64,000 bases of DNA from Nymphaea colorata (taxonomy: Eukaryota; Streptophyta; Magnoliopsida; Nymphaeales; Nymphaeaceae): assembly GCF_008831285.2 (NCBI RefSeq), contig NC_045141.1:11148106-11212105 (forward strand). Direction: 5' to 3'. The notes beneath the pieces are model-generated. The model was not told the DNA's origin. It saw nothing but the letters and a program-made list of their open reading frames with translations, and ran no database searches. Below, in pieces: positions 57,812 to 64,000 of this stretch. The first letter of the stretch is position 1. Each line of letters begins with the position of its first letter. The position numbers and the translations under genes are program-made.

Positions 57812-58780
57812 CTATTGTTTAGTGGCTATCTTGAACGGACTATGCCCCGAAGACTCACTCTTTTTTGTAAGTTGTAGCAGGATTGGGTTACATCCAGCAA
57901 TTTCACTTAATTTTTCTGATTCGCGCTCACAAAGTGCCTTAAGTATTGTTCCAGTAAGGCGTTGATGTGTTAAGTCGGTCCGTTTATCTACGGGTGGAAG
58001 CTTGTTGAGAACAATAAGTTCGAGCCCAGCAATCAAAACACTCTCGCCAAAACTTGCCTGCGAAGCGGGTGTCGCAGTTCCTAATAATGCTTTTCGGTAG
58101 GCCCCAACGCTGCACTATGTTCTTCACGAACATCTCCGCCGTCATCTCTACAGGGCACTCCTTTGAGGTTGGGATGAAGGGTGCATACTTAGAGAATCGA
58201 TCTACAACCACAAAGATAAAGCTGAGTCCATCTACTCTTGGGAGACTCACAATGAAGTCCATGGATAGACTTTCCCATAGACGCTCCAGAATAGGAACAA
58301 CTTCCAGTAGGCCGACAATCTTTTGATTCACTCTTTTGTCCTCTTGACATATGAGACACGTCTTCACATAAGTCTCCATATCATCCCACATTTGTGGCCA
58401 ATAGTAGCCACGTTCAAGTAGGGCCAGGGTCCGCTCCTAGCTAGGATGGCCCACCTACAAAGTATCATGACATTCTTTCAATAGTTCTCACTGAAGATTT
58501 CTTATCTTGGCAAGAATACGCGTCCACCTCAAATGAGAAGGAGTTCATCTAGCAGTCAGAATTTTCTCGTCTTGCTTGTTTTAGCCAAGGCTACTAGGTG
58601 TTTCGTCGTGGAATCTTGTTGCATACCTTTATGAATATGTTCCAGAAGATCACCCTCTAATTGTACTTTAGAGGTTCCTGCCCGAGTGGCCGCAAGGTCC
58701 TCCTTGCGACTCAGCGCGTCTGCCACGACGTTAGTTCTTTCTGCCTTATACTCCAACACAAAGTCAAACTCGACCAGGAA
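57812..58780 (-). pseudogene. Integrase of Gypsy-3
   Basis: 57984-58391 carries CLICQEDKRVNQK (zinc site end), LSMDFIVSLPRVDGLSFIFV with the first catalytic Asp, and SIIRNCDTRFAGKFW with the second. The segment with the Glu is scrambled by a frameshift near 57990. 58556-58759 holds the region upstream of the zinc site (NVVADALSRKED), which ends RNase H. Confidence 0.82.
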
Positions 58781-60200
58781 TTCTTGTCAACAAGCTTGCT
58801 TGGGAGATAGCTTTTTATGTGTCTAGAATTAGCTTGTGACTATATTATAAATATTCACGACAAACTGCGCTCACAGCCGATAATGTCTTCATATACGAAG
58901 CAGTGCACAATTGGAGCCATTTTTCATTCATGCATAATATATTGTCTTTTTGCTTCCTTCAACTTTCGGTTCTCATGGGCGATAGGATGACCCTCTTGTA
59001 TCAATACTCCGCCGATAGCAAAATCAGAAGCATTAGTGTGGACCTCAAAATGCTTCAAATGGTCGGGCAACTTAAGCATAGAATCTCTCACAAGAGTTCT
59101 CTTCAATCATGTACAAACATCTTGGGCAGAGTGGGTGCAAGCCCAAGCCATGTTCTTTTTGAGCAAGTTTGTGAGGGGTGCTACAATCAAAGAGTACCCT
59201 TGATGAACCGTCTGTAGTAGTTGGCCAACCCAAGGAAGGACAACAATTCAGACACTATAGTTGGTGGCTTCTATTTCTGGATGGTTCTCACCTTCCATAG
59301 ATCCATTTGCAACTGGCTATGCCCAACAACATGATTGAGAAAGTTGATCTCTTATTGTCCAAATAGGCACTTCTCTTTTTGCACGTAAAGATCATTCTCT
59401 TTTAATACTTGTAATACCGCCTGCAGATGACTAACATACTCCTTAATGCTACCGCTAAAGACAAGAATATCGTCAAGATAAACCACCATGAACTTGTCTA
59501 GGTGTAGCTGAAGATCTTGTTCATTAATGATGAGAAGGTCGCTAGGGCATTGGTCAACCAGAATTGCATAACTAGGAATTCATAAGCACCATAGTGAGTG
59601 ACACAAGTAGTCTTTGGTTCATCTTCTTCTATTATTCTAACTTGCCAGTAGCCCGATCGAAGATTTAACTTCGAAAAGGTTCGTGCATTGCCCAATTGAT
59701 CGAATAAGTTAGCAATGAGCGACAACGGGTACTTGCTTTTTATCGTTACCATGTTCAATGCACGGTAGGTCCACACATAAACACTTTGAGACATCATGTT
59801 TCAACTGAAAGAACATAGGTGCTCCATAAGGAGCCGTAGAGCGCCTGATGATCCATTCTGCCAACATTTTGTCTATTTGACATCACAGTTCCCTAAGCTC
59901 TGCAGGACCCATTCTGTAAGGTGCCATTGACGGTGGTTTTGCGTCTGGAAACAATTCGATGGCATGATTCACTTTACATTGACGTGGTAGTCGCCTAGGG
60001 AGTTCCGCATGCATCATTTCTGTGAACTCCTTCAAGATAGGCGCAAGCGCTTCTGGGACCGAACCAAAGGGTTCTTCAAACACTTCCCTGATCGCCACCA
60101 AGTACGTCTCCTCTCTGTGCTTCAAGCCCTTCTGCAACTGGATAGTGGAAAACATCGGAGATTTTTCCTTATCTTTTCTCACTGTCGATGCTGGAATCAT
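58781..60200 (-). pseudogene. RT and RNase H of Gypsy-3
   Basis: RT begins near 59990 with HAIELFPDAKPPSMAPYRM and continues [20 protein letters not shown] with GYWQVRI. The catalytic motif VVYLDDILVFS (YLDD intact) lies near 59460-59490 beyond a stop. RNase H includes HFEVHTNASDFAIGGVLIQE, where the first active-site Asp is Asn (TDAS expected), near 59020-59050. Confidence 0.85.
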
Positions 60201-61651
60201 ACAAGGAGACTTCCCATCAAGAATACAGATGGCTCACAGATGCGGCATCGAAACCATCTTCGCCAAACTAAGGAGCTCCATGCTTAGAGTTATCTTGAAA
60301 TCATTCATTGGTGCCATCGGTGCCACTGAGAAGTTGGCTTTTCCCGACTAACCCTCAATCTTCACTGCCACACCCCGAGCCACTCCGCGGATGGGCTTCG
60401 TCTCCAAGTTCACCGCCTTCATGCGTAACTCTCACTTCTCTAAGATGAGGCCCAATCTCTTTGCCTCTTCTTTCGAGACAAAGTTGTGTGTTGCACTTAT
60501 GTCCACCATTATCGTCGTAGACTTTCAATTTACCAAAATGTCAGGTACATGAGTCCTGTAGTCATTGTCGTTGTCACCTTTGGTGTCTCCTTCAAAGTAC
60601 TGAAGATTTGGAGTGCTCCCATATGTGGATCTTCTTCCTCCTGACCCTACACAACATAAGCATATTGCTTGGAAGAGCTGGCCTGGTTGCTCCCGACATT
60701 CAGGCACTTTGACGCAAAGTGATTCCCACTACAATGCTAGCACATCAGTCCTGGTGGTGGTCGAAAAGGCATGTAAGTATTGCCATCTCTTCCAATTCGA
60801 CCATTGTTCTTTTGGATAGTTGCATTATTGTTCATCTTTTCCAATTGTATAGTTCTCTGGTTGTTCCCACCATGGTTGTTGTTACCATTTCCACCCCTTT
60901 TGAAGTTGTAGGGCTTATATTCGAACTTCGGCCGCCTTGATGTATCAACCAAGGATTGGGCCGCTGCCCTTATCAACCAAGCATTCGGCCGCTGCAAGGG
61001 CACTACCCAAGTCTTTAGGATCTTGTTGCCGGAGTTCCTGCTCCGCTGACGACTGTAAACCATTCATGAAGTGGAATAATCAATCCTCGTCAGACATCTT
61101 CAAAATTTCAAGCGTCCTAGCTGTCAATGCCTATACATAGTCATGGATCGATTCAGTCTGCTTGAGTTCCACCACTTGCCATCTTGCCAAGTACTCTGTG
61201 TCTTTGGGCAGGAAATACTCATGCATTGCGTGCTTGAATTCCTCCCAAGTGTCAATAGTGCAAAGGCCACTCTCGACATTACTCTCCCGCCTCCGCCACC
61301 ATAGCATAGTGTCATCCATCAGAAACATTGAGGCAGTCATGATCTTCATGGTTGTCATCATAGATCTGGTTTACCTTGAGGTATTTTTCGAGATGATAAA
61401 GGAAGTCTTCAAATTCCTTAGCATTTTGAATACCATTATACCTCTTCGGTTCAGGGACTTTCAAACAAGGCGCGGCCCCTATGCCACCGGCTTTGCCCCC
61501 TCTGGCAAGCCTATTCTCCAGGATCCTGTTTTGCGTTCTAAGGACTTGCATCTCATCATCCATCGTAGCTAAACATGTTAGAACTTCTCCCAACTGTGAG
61601 TTCACCTTGTCCAGATTCTGATTTGTCCCAACATAATAGTGATATCTTTGT
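60201..61651 (-). pseudogene. Gag and protease of Gypsy-3, truncated at the 5' end
   Basis: Gag core frames at 61131-61361 (TWEEFKHAMHEYFLPKDTEY) and 61312-61640 (VPEPKRYNGIQNAKEFEDF) are followed by the knuckle CWHCSGNHFASKC near 60715-60745 (CX2CX3HX4C, as usual in this group). The protease site reads MVDISATHNFVSKEEA near 60470-60515 (DTGATHNF expected). The gag start and everything upstream are lost at the deletion junction. Confidence 0.83.
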
Positions 61652-61762
61652 AGACCCACCCGATTCCTTTTTAAGTATCTTGGAGACTTAAACATAACAG
61701 TGATATCCTACCTACTGAATTAAAACACATGGGGTTTTAACAAGAAAGACACCAGACTAACA
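61652..61762 (-). repeat. 5' LTR of Gypsy-2, right piece
   Basis: Matches the outer part of the 3' LTR (ACCCACCCGATTCC, TAAACATAACA, GATATCCTACCTACT) and ends ACTAACA at the CACAC target duplication. Together the two pieces total about 219 bp, against 307 bp in the intact copy. Confidence 0.82.
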
Positions 61763-61785
61763 CACACATCCACACATGTATATAT

Positions 61786-61811
61786 CAAATGGCAAAAACC
61801 CAAAGCCTTCA

Positions 61812-61891
<80 letters not shown>

Positions 61892-61917
61892 TGAAGGCTT
61901 CGGGTTTTTGCCATTTG
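61786..61917. repeat. 132-bp near-perfect palindrome with CT/TA/GA core
   Basis: The left arm CAAATGGCAAAAACCC(A)AAGCCTTCAT plus (CT)n is mirrored by (GA)n plus ATGAAGGCTTCGGGTTTTTGCCATTTG, with a single mismatch and a (TA)n centre. As DNA or RNA it would form a long hairpin. It begins 24 bp outside Gypsy-2. Confidence 0.93.
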
Positions 61918-62339
61918 CATTGCTTCTGAAACCCATTGTACAAACCATGAACTTCCACAATATGAGAAAAACACCTTTCTTGGGTATCATGCAAGTGGAA
62001 AAGAAGAGAAGAAAAAAGAGGACAAGAAGTAAAAGAAAAGAAAAGGACAAAAAACAAAAAGAGATTGGTCTAACATGCTTTTATCTAAATGAAAAGAGAT
62101 TGACCTAACATCCAATTCGTAAGAGCAGCATGCTGAGAGAAGGTAATAGAGGATGACTTAAAGACCTCTAATTTAATCCTAGCTTTATAATATACTATGT
62201 GTTCAACACCAACATTAAAATTGAAAAATCATGTAGATTTAGAGAAAAGTGAGAAGGAGGAGCCATAGGCTAGTCCTTCTTTTTGGACATGTGTTTCTGT
62301 TTGGAGGAGGAGCGATAGCCTGGTCATATAAGCAACAGG

Positions 62340-63190
62340 ATGTGTTGGTCAACATACACAAGAAGAAGAGTATGTAGCATGTGATATTGTAACTACCTTT
62401 GCTGTCTGGATAAATCGGTTCTTGAAAGACTTGAAGTTAGATCTTGAACATGAACTAGTTCAACTATATTGAGATAATCAGACAACGATATCTCTTATAA
62501 AAAATGATTCGCTTAGCCCAAAGAGTAAGCATATAATGATAAAATACTATTATGTTCACGAAATGATTGAGAAAAATAAAATCTCAGTTGATTACATGCC
62601 TATTAATGATATGGTAGCTGACCCCTTAACTAAAGGAATCTCTGATGATCTGTTTATCAAGTATGTAGCCCAGAAGAGCAAAGATATATTTGAAAGGTTG
62701 TGAAGGAAAGCCATTGAAAGGAAAAACTCGCTATAAACCTTGAACAAATTTAAGTTATAATAGATAAACCATTTTTGGAAAACTACGTAACTAAAGATTA
62801 AGGAAACCTACAAATAGTAGAAACAAACTGATGGTCTTATGGCCAAGTGGGAGATGTTGGATAGTAGCCATGAACCCTATCTTTTTCCTCTCGTTTACAA
62901 GATTAACATGCAATCAGTTTACTAAATAAAAGATTTTCATTACTTGCTTTTCTTCGATTATCCCTCACTGGCCGTAACCGTTCGTTGGAAAAACAGGAAA
63001 ACCTATGAGGCTGGTATATAAGCCCAGCACTACTCAATCTAGTTTTAATTTGAATAGATTACTCTAATCGAACCTCATAGAAGCAAACCCGCTTATCTTT
63101 TTCTCCTCCTCTTTCTCTTGTTTTCAAGAGCTGCTGCTGCTTCCTCCAGTTCGTGCACAGACTTGAAGCCTCTACTGGTAACTTGCTGAA
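62340..63190 (+). mobile_element. 3' end of a Ty1/copia element related to Copia-3
   Basis: From about 62348 a plus-strand frame with one TGA reads EYVACDIVTTFAVWINRFL, then IKNDSLSPKSKHIMIKYYYV, SVDYMPINDMVADPLTKGI and a stop near 62703. This is the copia RNase H C-terminus and is close in sequence to Copia-3. A purine tract (AAGTGGGAGA) at about 62845-62854 leads into TGTTGGATAGTAGCCATGAACCC, resembling the Copia-3 LTR start on its sense strand. The LTR end near 63190 is approximate. The 5' part of the element is absent from the window. Confidence 0.7.
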
Positions 63191-64000
63191 AGGACAGACC
63201 CCGCTGCCCAAGTCTTTCGTTGGCTCAACTCCATTAAGTTTCTAATCACATTTTTTCCCATTTCATGACCATTTCAGTTTGGAAGCTAATCACATTCTCT
63301 AGGAATGAATTAAATTTCTAAAGCCTCTGGATCAACTCAGTTCACTCAACAGAATGCCCAGAAGCTTCCAGATTCCTCTGCAGATGTCTTTCAATGGTGT
63401 TGGCCAAAAGTTTTGCTAATCTAAAGCTTCAGGTAGTTTTTCGTAACTCTGTTTTTTTGTTTTCTCATCCAGCAACAAAATTGAGATTTAAGACACCTAG
63501 ATAAAATGGTTGAGAACCAAGCTTCTGCCAAATCACTCGAGATGGCCAAGCTTTCTAAAAATTTTATGGAAAAATGAATTCAATAGATTAAAAGCTAAGA
63601 AAGACAACATAGAGAGAAGCCAAGCTGCTGATCCGTCAGGAATGATGTGCTTATTACTGAAAAGGGTTGATGCTTCCCTAGGAACCAGTTCATTCGCTCA
63701 TGTTATTTGAGATCTGTAGATGTGATGCATTGAGACAGCGACAGCAAACAGCCTCATGAATTCAGTGAACAACATTTGCAAGGTGTGTTTTATGATATGC
63801 GATGTGTCAGGATTGCACCGTTCTGCATGGGACGTCACATGTCCTGATTGACATAATTAGACGTTCCAACCAAATGGCATAAAAAAAAGGAGAAAAATGT
63901 AAATAACAATATTAAAGATGGAGCAAGAGCTTTCCAGAACTACTATGGCGTGGGTCCCTTCAACTCACATATACAACACCCATCACTTACCCGGCCAGTC
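63191..64000. other. Unassigned right edge of the window
   Basis: Short frames only (for example 63510-63710) with no recognised motif. It could be flanking DNA or part of an element that continues beyond the window. Confidence 0.4.

Larger units (their letters stand above)
56757..61651 (-). mobile_element. Ty3/gypsy chromovirus Gypsy-3, 5'-truncated, inside the Gypsy-2 LTR
   Basis: The element begins at 56757 with its 3' LTR and continues on minus through chromodomain, integrase, RNase H, RT, protease and gag. It breaks off inside the gag frame at about 61651, where Gypsy-2 LTR sequence (ACCCACCCGATTCC) resumes. Its own 5' LTR and leader are missing, as are about 90 bp of the Gypsy-2 LTR, so the right junction is a deletion rather than an integration boundary. 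The C-terminal chromodomain marks it as a chromovirus. Stops occur in every domain. Confidence 0.82.
45167..61762 (-). mobile_element. Ty3/gypsy element Gypsy-2, host of a nested cluster
   Basis: Both LTRs read TGTTAGCATC...CTAACA on plus and the outer flanks are CACAC on both sides (45162-45166 and 61763-61767). This is a perfect target duplication, although it lies in a CA-rich target. On minus the internal order is gag, protease, RT, RNase H, integrase, GPY/F. Copia-3 interrupts the end of the polyprotein and Gypsy-3 interrupts the right (5') LTR. Without the inserts about 5.1 kb remain. Every domain carries stops or lost catalytic residues, so it is long dead. Confidence 0.88.

Noticed and set aside
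62031-62108. Lys/Arg-rich frame near the palindrome.
   Set aside because: The frame starts in the microsatellite and continues through A-rich sequence. There is no domain and no supporting context.
1-64000. CRISPR arrays, bacterial operons, riboswitches, rRNA genes.
   Set aside because: The window is plant nuclear DNA. No regularly spaced repeat array or rRNA sequence was seen.

Overview
The window is nuclear DNA from a seed plant, most likely an angiosperm. It is AT-rich and has GT-AG introns, Ty1/copia and Ty3/gypsy elements primed by initiator tRNA-Met, hAT and MITE-like DNA transposons, and fragments of plant gene families (expansin, polygalacturonase, endo-mannanase, PPR). Nothing resembles a bacterial, CRISPR or operon system. 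I cannot name the species.

Only one host gene looks intact: a three-exon COA6-like mitochondrial cytochrome c oxidase assembly factor at 25976-26699 (+). It carries the family's CX9C and CX10C cysteine pairs. Almost everything else is transposable-element sequence or relics of host genes.

Layout. 1-2040: unassigned GC-rich sequence. 3735-4904: fragments of a polygalacturonase and an alpha-expansin, both on minus. 4947-11463: decayed Ty3/gypsy element with both LTRs and a deleted RT core (Gypsy-1, +). 13779-23680: Ty1/copia element with perfect TSD ATGAA (Copia-1, +), split just before its RT catalytic motif by a 4.45-kb hAT-type element (17482-21932). The hAT element has perfect 35-bp TIRs, an 8-bp near-identical TSD, dense subterminal TCGGAT/ATCCGA arrays and a PPR gene fragment. 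25976-26699: the COA6-like gene. 27960-32455: young Ty1/copia element on minus (Copia-2, TSD GGACA, LTRs with 3 differences in 256 bp). Its pol ORF is open from protease to RNase H, but it has no gag. 32456-36650: remains of an older minus-strand copia. 39919-40106: MITE. 41207-41393: TA/CA microsatellite. 41420-41833: endo-beta-mannanase relic. 42662-43260: possible CACTA terminus.

45167-61762 is a three-element nest. Gypsy-2 (minus, TSD CACAC) has Copia-3 (45597-52157) inserted in the tail of its polyprotein. A chromodomain-bearing Gypsy-3 (56757-about 61651) lies inside Gypsy-2's 5' LTR and has lost its own 5' end by deletion. A 132-bp near-perfect palindrome (61786-61917) and the tail of a Copia-3 relative (about 62340-63190) follow.

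The elements give a relative order. Gypsy-2 predates Copia-3 and Gypsy-3. Copia-1 predates the hAT insertion. Copia-2 is the youngest LTR element by LTR identity. All element identifications rest on motifs read by eye; no database search was run.
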